A stretch of 64,000 bases of DNA from Acanthaster planci (Eukaryota > Echinodermata > Asteroidea > Valvatida > Acanthasteridae), in contig NW_019091502.1 in NCBI RefSeq assembly GCF_001949145.1, positions 659,682 to 723,681 on the forward strand. The letters run 5' to 3'. The notes under the pieces were generated by a model, which worked only from the letters and a program-made list of their open reading frames with translations, was not told the DNA's origin and searched no databases. Numbering within the stretch: the first letter of the stretch is position 1; every line of letters starts with the position of its first letter. The position numbers were made by a program, and so were the translations under genes. This document shows, piece after piece, positions 49,001 through 59,600 of this stretch.

Positions 49001-52000
49001 TTGTGGTGGCTGCGCATCGTGATAATTGTCTTTACAAAACCCAACACAAGGTTTCCAACACACCGGAATCATCTGTGAAGTCGTCAGTAGGATGAGCATC
49101 GCGTGCGGTTGGGTCAAACATTTTGATTTTCCCTTTGACAGATGTCACACCAAGACAACCTCAAACCCAAAAATTATGAACCAGTAGAGATCTGGACCCG
49201 TACAACACGCAAAAGTCATTGAAGCCACTGAGCGGCCATCTTACCGTCCCAAATGCAAAGGTTATCACCTTTATATTCGGCACAGTAAGATGGCTTTATC
49301 GCCATTGTTTATCAAATTCGTTCTTGGCATCACTGGCAAAAAAGGTAACAATCGACTTTGTATTCGGCACGGTAAACTGGCTACCAATGGCTGCATTCGG
49401 TAGGAAGGAATTGCGAGTCTAGATTTTTTTATATGACGTCTGTGTACTCTGTGCAAAAGGGCACAAATTCTCTCTCACAAAAAGAGTAATTCCCTGATAA
49501 ACCTCCCCCAGTGAAATCGACTCTAAAGAGAGTGAAACCCACTCTAAAAGATTGAAAACCGCTTCAAAAGAGTGAAAGTTTCACTCTACCAAGGAGCCAT
49601 AAAGAACAACTCGAAAACAAGTAGTCCTTTTGGTTCTTCTTTAGCTCCTCTTTTGGAGGGATTTTCACTTTTATATTGGTTTTCACTCTTTTGGGAGTGG
49701 ATCTGTCATGGACCCACCCCCAATTTCCGAGAGTGAGGTTTCCCCTTTGACATTAGAGAGTGAGGCTACACCCAAAGTACACGATGCAATCTGGGAAGGG
49801 GTGAGCTGACTATCTGGGAGTATACGAAAATGGCTTTCGTACCACGGCTTTCCCGACATCATCTGGTAACGCAGCAGCCACAATGGCTGTTGTTGCTGTT
49901 AGGCTAGCTGCCGCTCCTATTCCCTCTAAGATCCGTATGGCGAAACTAAACACTGTGAATGTAGCTGTTGTAGGCATATCAATTATAAACCTGTAAACGC
50001 AATAAAATACGTATTAGTAAGAGTGTCTGATCTTACACTTTCCTTTTTTTAACGTGTATCATCAATCGTTGCAGTAGATCTTGAAGAGCTGGAAAGATTA
50101 ATCATGCATTGTGAAAGCTTTCACAATGGTCAAACGTCAAAAGGTCGAAACGTCAAACGTTTATAACATTTGTTTGTGAATTTTAAGCCTCCGTACACTG
50201 TCAAAACCACATTGAGGGTCCAACACATTTTGTACGCACTTTTTCAACGCCATAAACCCATACAGTGTTTATTGAAATGTGTTTAAAGGAATGGGTTTAA
50301 AGGCTAAACGCTTTCAATGGTACATGTTCAGCTTTTTGAAATCGGCTTAGCATTTCAACACATTCCTGATCACTACCAATAAACAAGTGTCTAAAAATGT
50401 TTGTGAACTCTAAGCGCCTTTTCGGGGTGTATTCTTGCGCTAAAATTACATACCTAGTGTGGACTTGTGAACAAAAGATGTCCACACGATGCAGGAAAGG
50501 AAGACGTTTTGTGGACACTTCCACAGGACGTTTCCCCTTCTCTGAAAAAGAACTTTAGAGGCATTTTGGGGCAGGAGTCATCAGTCGTAAAAGGAAGAGG
50601 AATAGTCAAGGAAACTTATACATAAAGCCAGCTGAAAATCGTGTTCCCAGTTCAAGAAAAATGAGTATTTTCACTGATTTTTTTTTTACTGCATGAAAAG
50701 AAAGGAATGTCCACAGTAGGTATGTAACGTAAGTGCCTCCTTTATCACGTGTATTTTAATGAGCCATTTGGGTATCGATACAAGGGACGATAAAGCCAGA
50801 ATCAAGAACGCCTGCCACCAAATGCCTGCCTGCAAATTGATGAACAGATCTCGCATGCACGTATTGCCATCATTTTATAAATTTAGGCTACACTACGGGA
50901 AAATGCAACTGGCTCTATATCACTGAGGACTATATCAGTGGGAACTAAAAATACCTACCCAAACAGAATATTGCATCCTCCGGTGATGAATGAGCCGGCG
51001 AGAAAAACGAAGCGAGCTCCTGCGATCGGTATCTAGAGAGACAAATGACAGCAAAGTTACTGAATTTATCTACACTGACCACCAAAAGTTCTGTTAACAG
51101 GTATCAGCAAACGACTGCATTTTTTCAAGAAGTTCGCCGTTGAACACATTACGGCCAGAGTAGAAACCGAAAAGGTGTGTCGTTTCTTTTGTTGCCCTGA
51201 GAAAAAGAGGTATAAAGGATTCCAGATGGTAACTTTTCTCTTCAACCGTGAATTGTGAAGAAATATTGGCCTGTGTTGATGATATACCACATTTTGCACC
51301 TGAGGTGTTTATCTCTGCATTAGACACACAAAGTTTGATGTACGATTCTGGTTACTGTCAGCTCAAGGTACAAAAGCGAATATAATTTAACTTCTACCTA
51401 AAAGAAAACAGGGAATGGCTCACAATTTTGCCTATGATAGGCGATCCCACGGCGGTAGAAATAGAATAAGAGGCGAATATGAGCCCGATGACCGTCTCCG
51501 ACACCCCTCTCTCCTTAGCCTGTTAGGGTAAGAGAACAAACAAGTCTAGAGGTTTGTGATGGTTGTTAGTTGTGGTTGTTGGTCCTGGCTAAAGGCCGGT
51601 TCGAGCGTACCTGTCCGACGAAATTATGAGCATATTTACTCCTTTATTTTGAAAGCTACGAGAGTTTTTAACACTTGGTAAATGATTCGGTTGCATTGTA
51701 TCAACGACCATCCACAGTTGGCCAGGCACCAGTTAGGGAACGTTTCAATACTAACGCGGCAAAACAAAGGTCTGTACGAGTCTCATTAAAATAAGCTTAT
51801 AAGGATTTTGATGTTTAACTGGGAGCTGTACTCAGACACAGATTAGAGGTACACCATTGGTCTAGGTTTAAACCATTAGCTCATTTGATTGCAATTTATG
51901 CCCCTGAGCAAATAAGTAAACGCCTGGAGGGAGTGAGAGTGTCACAGCTGTGCCAAGTCTTGTACAAGTGTCTTTCATTCTTGACTATTTTATCCTCTTT

Positions 52001-55000
52001 CTTTGTTCTGTACCATTTGGTTTGGGCTGTTCTTTAGGCCATGATTTGCCTGTTTAGGGCCATAACTGCTGCCCTATACGATTCTTTGTTTCCTTTCATT
52101 ACATCTACTTTGAGTTCAAATCGGAGGAATGTGTGGGCATGNCCTGAGTGCACACCACTATATAAGACTGGCAAATTTTACAGAGGTCAGCAGGGGGAGC
52201 GGGCTAGCCGGGCTAGCGGGCTAGCGGGCTAGCGGGCTAGCGGGCTAGCGGGCTAGCGGGCTAGCGGGCTAGCGGGCTAGCGGGCTAGCGGGCTAGCGGG
52301 CTAGCGGGCTAGCGGTTCTTTCCTCGCTTTGCACCAATGAGGCCCGGGTTCGAGTCTCGGCTTGGCCCAGGCTTAAGTGCATTTGGTTTCCAGTCCACAC
52401 TTGCTCTCGCAGGTTTTCTCTGTGTACTCCGGTTTCCTCCTGCCTCTAAAACTGGACCTTCTTCCTAACTCTGTAACGTGATGCTGATTAATAAAGTGTA
52501 TGAATAAACGTACAGTTGTTGGCGCGAATAGCCTGAGTTGCTGAAATCGCCATTAAAACAAAACAACAGCCGTCAGCAATAGTAAGTTTACTTATTTTAT
52601 GTAATTGACTCGGTCTCTCTTATGGTTTATGAACCTTATGTGAAGAATCTGTACGTCAGAAGTTGCGATCACGCAGGACCATTAGTTTGTATAGTTTTGC
52701 TGTTATTTTTATGAATAACAGATGGCCCATGCAAGTCGGCACCTGAAATGTTACTACTGCAAACAGAGGGTATACATGGAGAACGACTGAGGCCAGAGGC
52801 CTGTACCTGATGTTTCAGAGATCTAAAGTGGCATCTACGGGGATAGAGACGTACATAGCCGGGGGCATTTGAAGCAAGATATGAGACGGAGAGAACCCCT
52901 CCCCCGCCTTTGTGTTGGTCATTGTTTGATCGGAATCTCAGGAATTCTTTACAGACTTCTAGGGGGAAGTGTTAGGTAACAATAGTCTAGAGTGTGTATA
53001 GGGATTGGACAGGTAAGGAGGGGTACCCCTCCGTCCCATATCTTGCCTGGTATAGCTTGGAGACTCGTAGACGCGGGCTATACCTAAAGAGGACGGTACC
53101 TTGAGGGAACATCTCGGGGTACCGGATAACTCTCATATGGAAACTTCTACTCAAAAATTGTGAAATTGTGATATTGTGTGTGTGTGTCTTCGTTTGTTTG
53201 TTTGTTTGTTTGTTTGTTTGTTTGTTTGTTTGNCTTGAGTGCACACCACTATATAAGACTGGCAAATTTTACAGAGGTCAGCAGGGGGAGCGGGCTAGCG
53301 TAGCGGTTCTTTCCTCGCTTTGCACCAATGAAGCCCGGGTTCGAGTCCCGGCTTGGCCCAGGCTTAAGTGCATTTGGTTTCCAGTCCATACTCACTCTCG
53401 CAGGTTTTCCCCGGGTACTCCGGTTTCCTCCTGCCTCTAAAACTGGACCTTCTTCCTAACTCTGTAACGTGATGCTGATTAATAAAGTGTATGAATAAAC
53501 GTACAGTTGTTGGCGCGAATAGTCTGAGTTGCTGAAAGCGCCATTAAAACAAAACAACAGACGTCAGCAATCGTAAGTTTACTTATTTTATGTAATTGAC
53601 TCGGTCTCTCTTATGGTTTATGAACCTTACGTGAAGAATCTGTGCGTCAGAAGTTGCGATCACGCAGGACCATTAGTTTGTATAGTTTTGCTGTTATTTT
53701 TATGAATAACAGATGGCCCATGCAAGTCGGCACCTGAAATGTTACTACTGCAAACAGAGGGTATACATGGAGAACGACTGAGGCCAGAGGCCTGTACCTG
53801 ATGTTTCAGAGATCTAGAGTGGCATCTACGGGGATAGAGACGTACATAGCCGGGGGCATTTGAAGCAAGATATGGGACGGAGAGAACCCCTCCCCCGCCT
53901 CTGTGTTGGTCATTGTTTGATCGGAATCTCAGGAATTCTTTACAGACTTCTAGGGGGAAGTGTTAGGTAACAATAGTCTAGAGTGAGTATAGGGATTGGA
54001 CAGGTAAGGAGGGGTACCCCTCCGTCCCATATCTTGCCTGGTATAGCTTGGAGACTCGTAGACGCGGGCTATACCTAAAGAGGACGGTACCTTGAGGGAA
54101 CATCTCGGGGTACCGAGTTTCAAGAAGCCCGGATAACTCTCATATGGAAACTTCTACTCCAAAATTGTGAAATTGTGATATTGTGTGTGTGTGTGTCTTC
54201 GTTTGTTTGTTTGTTTCTTTCTTTCTTTTTTTTTCTTTTTTTTTCTTTTTTTTTTTGATGTGATAATTATATTGGAGTGATTTTGAAAGATTCCAAGATT
54301 ATTACATATACTGTTGCCACTAGCAAGATTGGTGTATTGGATTTATATTGAAGATTTATTTTTTCTAATTGAAATAACATTAGGCAAACGGTTGCTTAAA
54401 GTACAGATATGCTCCTAAATGGCTGAGGAAAATTGAATTGAAATTCACTAAGATTTTTTGATTCATCGATAAAGGAAGCTTGATTATTTTCCTGTGGGTA
54501 TTATATTATTTTGGGACAAAGTTTTCGTAGACTATTATTTAACATATTGTAAATAAAATTCTGTAAATAGCTCATATCAAAGAGTGGAACCCGGATTTAA
54601 ATCTTGTGTTTTGTACACCCCAGTTAGGCGACCGTGACAGGGAGCCACACTTCAATTATAGTGGTTTTTTATCACCTTTCACCTCTGCCAAAAATTCTGT
54701 CATCCATAAAGTGGATTGAGTTCTGAGTCCCTACTTATACCTTAATCTGCGGGTTTTCAATGAAAATGTTCTTCTGGGGTTTTCTTCCAACCTGTAAAAC
54801 TGTAATTGCTTCTCATTGTCCCTCTCTACCGGTTTCGAGCTACATTGCCTATGAAAATTTGGAATTTTTTTTACTAATTAAGGAATTGCTCAAAATTAAT
54901 GAAGACAAGTGTCCCTTATATGTAAAAACAATGAGTTTTTAACAGGTTTATTTATAGCAAGGTGTGGTAGTTGCGTTTACCTCGATGGGATAAAAGACTG

Positions 55001-55232
55001 CAATGATGGAGTACGCCATGATGTTTGTCAGCGAGGCCAATATGGCGCTGACAACAGTGGCCTTCTTGTGGTAGGTGGACCCACTTCCGGCCGGCCGCTC
55101 GTCGCTGTCGTCGCTTATTGGATCATCCTGAATGGCAAACGATGTGACCTTCTCAGGAATTGACACTTTGCCATTCTTGCTGTCTTGATTTTTCCGCACA
55201 GTGCTTGGATCCTCCAGTTTCTCGAGCTCCAT
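40076..55232 (-). CDS. SLC18B1: SLC18B1-like vesicular transporter, minus-strand paralogue
   Basis: Exons in transcript order: 55232-54981, 51519-51424, 51032-50959, 49990-49843, 48697-48629, 47848-47761, 47315-47179, 46912-46814, 46266-46175, 45464-45369, 45090-45016, 40219-40076. The eleven exons after the first have lengths 96, 74, 148, 69, 88, 137, 99, 92, 96, 75 and 144, identical to the plus-strand paralogue and in the same phases. All have GT/AG borders. The 84-residue first exon holds a polar acidic tail and TM1 (NIMAYSIIAVFYPIE). Further marks are GSPIIGKI, IPIAGARFVFLAGSF, ALGPALGGFLYN, WYGIPSGLGLTSLLSGLWNS and TVAGPLVGGAVVEYYGF. It has 12 predicted TM segments; substrate is inferred from the family (vesicular polyamine/monoamine antiport). 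The ATG follows an acceptor-like aatcatag, implying a 5' UTR intron. Intron 11 is enlarged to 4.8 kb by insertions. A short final exon beyond 40076 is expected but not found. Confidence 0.86.
40440..40590. repeat. Inverted repeat, left arm
   Basis: Its reverse complement (CGGGCAGTAAT, TGTGGTGCACT, AAATTATTGAA, CAGTCTTCCGT, ACTTTTGGCA) matches 42740-42880. The arms are about 140 bases and lie 2.1 kb apart in intron 11 of the minus-strand transporter. Confidence 0.75.
41310..41844 (+). pseudogene. C2H2-zinc-finger-like open frame with two in-frame TAGs
   Basis: KPYTCHQCDKCFGWKSILER is the first part of a C2H2 finger, but the final histidine is replaced (HIENIR). The frame then runs through an acidic stretch (KVDDDWESVEEVDEK), NTELGDKQHDKYVNRKTLW and a charged, probably helical region up to the stop at 41842-41844. 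TAG stops interrupt it at 41433-41435 and 41548-41550, while the reading frame stays constant on both sides. It lies between the inverted arms 40440-40590 and 42740-42880. I do not recognise the family; a decayed transposon-borne DNA-binding protein is one possibility. Confidence 0.5.
42490..42630. repeat. Short tandem duplication
   Basis: CAGCCCTTTGTCCGAAAGAT followed by TATTCCCCATTA, and CAGCGCTTTGTCCGAAGGAT followed by TATCCCCCATTA, stand about 50 bases apart in the same orientation. Confidence 0.6.
42740..42880. repeat. Inverted repeat, right arm
   Basis: Partner of 40440-40590. It keeps CGGGCAGTAATTGCATGTGG, GCACTAAAATTATTGAA and GGCAGTCTTCCGTA. Together the arms bracket the zinc-finger-like frame. 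Confidence 0.75.
43436..43828 (-). CDS. Open frame of 130 codons ending at a splice donor, unknown
   Basis: The frame begins at an ATG (43826-43828) and stays open to ...FALLSGGAYI, where CG is followed by the consensus donor GTAAGT. The last residues (MTFALLSGGAYI) loosely resemble the end of exon 11 of the neighbouring transporter (LTSLLSGLWNSAYAVG), also followed by GTAAG. That makes a degenerate exon 11 copy possible. The upstream part (SFSPAMEIC-like, SSEEFHLLKDLTKSWKDLIK) is not recognisable. It could equally be chance. Confidence 0.25.
   Translation of the reverse strand: MHTIFAQLFKPFALQMIRLIYWCTDEGHNSACTRGQSAFSPAMEICMFQPFVLYAGAKNMSIGPRSSEEFHLLKDLTKSWKDLIKIEALAESRTYYTIVTEGHPLRTRGEAIRFYVQMTFALLSGGAYIR
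43906..44246. mobile_element. 341-bp TIR element, relative of 30690-32028
   Basis: The left end TTCGCTCTTCGCCCAGCGCC and the inverted right end TTCGCTCGTCGTCAAGCGCC form long terminal repeats that continue inward (CGAACAGGGC; CTTTGCAC). Flanks gagttcaca (43897-43905) and gggttcaca (44247-44255) are a 9-bp duplication with one mismatch. No coding capacity. Confidence 0.75.
49540..49700. repeat. Hairpin-forming GAGTGAAA-rich repeat
   Basis: Several GAGTGAAA / TTTCACTC motifs occur on both strands around a hairpin (AGGAGCCATAAAGAAC against GTTCTTCTTTAGCTCCTC). It is probably a MITE remnant in intron 4 of the minus-strand transporter, close to exon 4. Confidence 0.5.
52160..52500 (+). mobile_element. 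tRNA-derived SINE (copy 1)
   Basis: Polymerase III-like promoter boxes are visible: the A box lies in the TAGCGG region and the B box is GGTTCGAGTCTC near 52349. A body with CTCCGGTTTCCTCCTGCC follows, and then an AATAAAGTGTATGAATAAA tail. The A-box region is blown up by a GGGCTAGC array (52201-52315). The undisturbed version is at 53240-53510. Confidence 0.65.
52201..52315. repeat. GGGCTAGC minisatellite, about 14 units
   Basis: Near-perfect 8-bp units (GGGCTAGC). The second copy of the surrounding duplication has only one unit, so the array expanded, or was mis-assembled, after duplication. Confidence 0.95.
53193..53232. repeat. (TTTG)n ending in an N
   Basis: Ten TTTG units run directly into the unresolved base at 53233. 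Confidence 0.95.
53234..54240. repeat. 1.1-kb direct duplication, copy 2
   Basis: Near-identical to 52143-53232, including the SINE head (53240-53510), the CAGATGGCCCATGCAAGTCG stretch and the GTGTGTGTGT/TTTG end. It carries GAGTTTCAAGAAGCC near 54116, absent in copy 1. In place of the long TTTG array it changes to TTTC and T-rich sequence. Confidence 0.9.
53240..53510 (+). mobile_element. tRNA-derived SINE (copy 2, compact head)
   Basis: A box TAGCGTAGCGG near 53297 and B box GGTTCGAGTCCC near 53339 have tRNA-like spacing. The body CCCGGGTACTCCGGTTTCC and an AATAAA-containing tail follow. This is the cleaner reading of the element at 52160-52500. Confidence 0.65.
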
Positions 55233-55291
55233 CGTCTATGATTACAATTGAAACATACAGTTTCACCTGTATCTTTCATATATACATTATA

Positions 55292-56271
55292 CAGGGTGTC
55301 CCGGAAAAAACCAAACCCCGAGGAAAGGGGTTAATATGCCCAAACCATAAGATATAATTATAATGTATAAGGATCTCCGAAAAGTAGAAGCAGTGTTCTT
55401 TCTAATGAAACCTTGATGGTATCCCTCTTGTCTTGCATGACTGAACGCCATTGTCTTGAAAATGGGGCATCCGAACTCAGTTGTAACACTTTGGATAAAC
55501 CAGTGAATGAGGTTGTCCTCTGTCATGCTTGTCCTAGTTGACAGTGACGACAAAAGGTCGTGATAATGAGCGAAGATTGCCTTTTGTCACTTTCAAGTTA
55601 ATGCAATAATCTGGTTTAAATGTGTTGAATTGCCCCGAGGTAGACCAGTGCAGTGTTGAAAAGTGTTCGAAGCAGGACAGCAAGTCTGCAACATGGTCAT
55701 GACGAAATTTCTTGAAAACAAGAGCTTTCAAGCCCCCCAAGCTGCATTTAGGCCGGGAAGCCTTTCCTGATAGGGATCTACCGGCAAAGCCGACCATCTG
55801 GGAAAATGCGCACAAATACCAAGAACATGGGACAAGCCTTAATTTGAATAAAAGGTCATTCGGGAAGGAGGCGCACAGTGCGAACTCCTGAAAACGTTCG
55901 ACAGCAACTTGTCGAACAGCCAAGGGGAACCAGTTGCAGCAGTCGTTTAACCGCATAACGCAGTTAGACCTGCAGTTCAATCCATACCGAATGCACATCC
56001 GCCACCAACTTTTGCGTGGAGACCTGAAGAGGAGACGGGGGTTTGCTCAATGGCTCCTGGAACGTATCCAAAGTGTTACAACTGAGTTCGGATGCCCCAT
56101 TTTCAAAGGCAAGGGTCTTCAGTCATGCATGACAGGAGGGATACCATCAAGGTATCATTAGAAAGAATACTGCTTGTACTTTTCGGAGATCCTGATACAT
56201 TATAATCATATCTTATGGTTTGGGCATATTAACCCCCTTCCTCGGGGTTTGTTTTTATCTGGGACACCCTG
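55292..56271 (+). mobile_element. mariner-like element with long TIRs
   Basis: The terminal CAGGGTGTCCC is inverted at both ends and flanked by TA (55290-55291; 56272-56273), as for Tc1/mariner. The inverted match continues inward for roughly 200 bases (CCAAACCCCGAGG, AATATGCCCAAACCATAAGA, TACCATCAAGGT). The interior on the plus strand keeps pieces of a transposase N-terminus. The element ends 60 bases upstream of the start codon of the minus-strand transporter, probably in its 5' UTR intron. Confidence 0.88.
55730..56115 (+). pseudogene. Truncated mariner-type transposase N-terminus
   Basis: FPDRDLPAKPTIWENAHKYQ and EHGTSLNLNK, then in a shifted frame RRTVRTPENVRQQLVEQPRG-like sequence, then LDLQFNPYRMHIRHQLLRGD and RRGFAQWLLERIQ. 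This order (DUF4817-like, then helix-turn-helix) is typical of one group of invertebrate Tc/mariner-type transposases. At least two frameshifts and a stop are present. The catalytic DDE part is absent. Confidence 0.65.
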
Positions 56272-58199
56272 TACATCAAGGTACACATTAAGGTATATTA
56301 GTCTGACAAGATCTTGCCTTCAACACAACACTCTGAAGAAACTAGGGGTCCTTCGTTTGTTTCCGTAATGTTATGACCTACTCAGTCCCGCGTGGCGTAA
56401 GCACATGACACATATTGTCAGCTATCAATACCTAATGTTTTTAACTACAATTTTCAACTACTGCAAGACTGGTTTGTAATCGAGCGTCGTTTTTATACCT
56501 GGAAGTTGTTTCTTTTGGGCAAAGCCAGATATTTCTGTAGTAAAGGCTCTTTTTGTGAAGGACAACTAAATGGCATTTTTATGACGATCATGAAGTCAGT
56601 TCTTACCCAGGTGTAATTTTTTTTCGAATAATGATAATAATGTGTTTCTTTCAATTCGGTATTTTATTCCATGTTCCCTGACGTCAAGAGTTTGTAATCT
56701 TTTGATTTTATTGTAGTTTTAACACTGAGTCCTCAATGTATCTGAATATCTCTTCAAAGATTTGTGTAAAAGTAACAACTGTACGTTTGTTTCAAAGCCT
56801 CAAATACGGAAAAGCCATATGTTCTGTTCTAAGTAGACACGGACTCTCCTGTCTTCATTTCACTTTGTAAATCCATGTTAAATCTTGCACAGAGGATGGA
56901 ATAAAAAGGTTTCCAGTGACATGGAAGGAAATTTATGACGTCATCAGACTTTAAATCCATAGCAGCCGATCACCCCGTATTTGCGGACACGTGTGCGTTA
57001 TATTCCATCATTTTGTTTGTTTATCGTTTTTAAAGTTTTACATTTTTAAATTAATTTAATATCTCCTCTAAAGATATGAAATTATTTCCGATGATGTTTG
57101 TAATTGTCTATACTTAATTTTATTTTTAATGTCTTTTTATACTTTTAGTAATGTAAACAGGGACCTATGGCAGAACAGTTTTTATAAACTGAAAGGACTC
57201 CCGAGTACGAAAAATAAAAAAATAAATAATTGTTTTGTTTCGTTCGGAGCAGAGCTGTTTGACCGTGTCTCACAGATGATATTATAGGCATAATATATGA
57301 TCATCCCGTTCCCAGAAAAAAAAACTCGTCTTAGGTAGTCAACGCATTGTCAGCTGTTTTGTACGATACCTGACCCTACCTATACTCCTGCCAGCTACAA
57401 CTAGTAACATCCCACAATTACAATAGAAAAAAATTAATAGCGTGAACTTAGTGATTTTAAGTTTCGTTTTAGATCAGCGGCATATATACCGGGTCCGGTT
57501 TGCTCTCCTAATCATTGTAGAAGTATGGTTATACATTGAAATATTATGATAATCATCGGTCTATGCTTCCACGCTTAACAATTTTTGTGATCGGGTATCT
57601 TGTCCGTTATCAAAAATTAAAAATCGGGATATGTTAATTCCTCACTTTCTTTGTGCATTGTACCATGTCGATGTAATAACGCGGTATAAGTCAACGACAT
57701 TACAGTATCCGATAATTTACTCGCAGGAGGCCCTGAACCAGTTGAATTAGAATATGTTTGCATTAATTCATGAATTCAAAGCAAAGCAATGGCCGTAAAT
57801 TTGTGTTATTAAATATGGGAAGAGTAACCCCGTTATAAAGGCTAATGTTCGCATAATAGTAGTATAAGGGCTACCGTTCGCATAATAGTAGTATAGGTAG
57901 ACGTTCTGGTACGCTTAGACTTTTTCTGAGGGAAAGATTGCACAACGAATAGAAATGTGTGAATGTGGAAGAAGTGCCTTTCCCTGAGCCGATCTTCATC
58001 CATACCTTCGTTGACGAACTTGTTATATTTTTCACTCCGCTATTCTGTATTGGATTTGTCATTGTGTCGAAGATTACGCGCAGCAGCACTTTATCACGCA
58101 GAAAGTTCCTTTCTCCAGAGGTTGTTCATTGTCTTCACAGATAGTATTCATTCAATGATAAAAATATTCTTTCATTTCTAAAAGGGTTCCTCGGCCAGT

Positions 58200-59600
58200 T
58201 AAAGTGGTAATGTGCTTCGTAATACTACATTTCGTTACAGTTTGTGTGCTAAACATATGGAGATCCTATGCAAAAGGTTTTTTCCTATAATACAAATGGT
58301 TCTGTCCGTAAAATTCTATCAAACGTTGGTAGATTAAGGGGTTGCCGTCCTGTTCTGTAGAAGGGTTCTGAACAGTGTCGGATGATGAAAATATTTGTTC
58401 TCGTTCTCCGCCACAGTAGGAGAGTGTTGAAATTAAATACGAAACGTGAACACCTCAATTGGGAAATTCATCAATGAATGATCTATGTTCCACAGTTTTT
58501 TTTTCCAAAAGAAATTGGGGATGAGAGGGGGATTTGTGGGAGGGATGACTTGTCCAGCCATGGGCCGACATCATGTGACACTATATAGGGAGAGATGTTC
58601 ATGAAATAGATGTACGTCCGTATAGGTAATATGTATTACATTTATGCAGAATTTTACATCAGAAGACATATGGCCTTTTATTATTTCCCTTTTATATTTA
58701 TGTTGAATACGTTTCAGTCGTTAGGAAGTCCAAAACATTTCTCATAATCCCATTTTTTGTGCTCACTATTAAAAAAAAATGGGTGGATAATTGAATAGTC
58801 CACCTCTCCCTACCTCGAAAAGTGGGGGATATATATACCCCCCTGGGATTTACGCCCATGGCGCGGCGTTGTCTATAGGTACACAAAGTGTTTTCTCATT
58901 TCGTCCAGTTCAACAGTTCGTAAATATGATATTTACTTCATTGGAAATACACTACAGTCGTAAAATTATAGTTGTAGCTTTACGAAAAAAGGCAACGGAT
59001 TACTGACCTGTCATCAGATGTATCTTCGTGAAAACTGTTAAATGGCCTACGGGCCACTCTCAGCTGTACTAAAAAGCAAGGCTTCGCGCTGGCTCCCGAT
59101 TACTCCGTTGGAGTGTGAAAGGGAACCAGTCTCAACCATTCAACCAATAATAATATCGAACCATGAAAATCTTACCACATTTGCTATTTTTGGAGCGATA
59201 AAGGTGGAAATAGGTAATGTCCCCACTTTCGCTACCAATGGCCACTCGACAGTTCAATACATAGAGGCTTGTGATAGGACCCGACATTAGACCAACGGTT
59301 ACCATATCATGAAGGAGTGATCGTTTTTCAACTCAGCGGAAGTGCCGTGTGAACTAAAGCTAATGTATTCTAGGGGAGCCTGTAGCAAGTCTAGTGGAGG
59401 GCACTACTTTGCAACAATTCGTTTTCATGTACAATCTTGGGTTGTCGCTCTGCATCTTAACAGAAATACAAAATGACGCTGCAAATCTGCTTTGTCTAAG
59501 TATGGTGATATTCCCACACTACGCAGTGCATGCCTTTGCTTCACATTATAAAGTTTCATGGTCGTCACAATGCATGCCTGCCTCACAGTTATAACACGGC
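58200..59600. repeat. Diverged dispersed repeat, copy 2 (with 36060-36960)
   Basis: Same block order as the copy at 36 kb (CTCCGTTGGAGTGTGAAAGG, GGGGAGCCTGTAG, GAGGGCACTA, GTCACAATGCATGCC). It is somewhat longer, with extra sequence between blocks. Confidence 0.55.

Larger units (their letters stand above)
52143..53232. repeat. 1.1-kb direct duplication, copy 1
   Basis: It starts after an N at 52142 with CCTGAGTGCACACC and ends in a TTTG array against a second N at 53233. It repeats at 53234-54240 with few substitutions. Its SINE head carries an expanded 8-bp repeat. Copy 1 lacks a 15-base stretch present in copy 2 (around 54115-54131). It lies in intron 1 of the minus-strand transporter. 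Confidence 0.9.
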
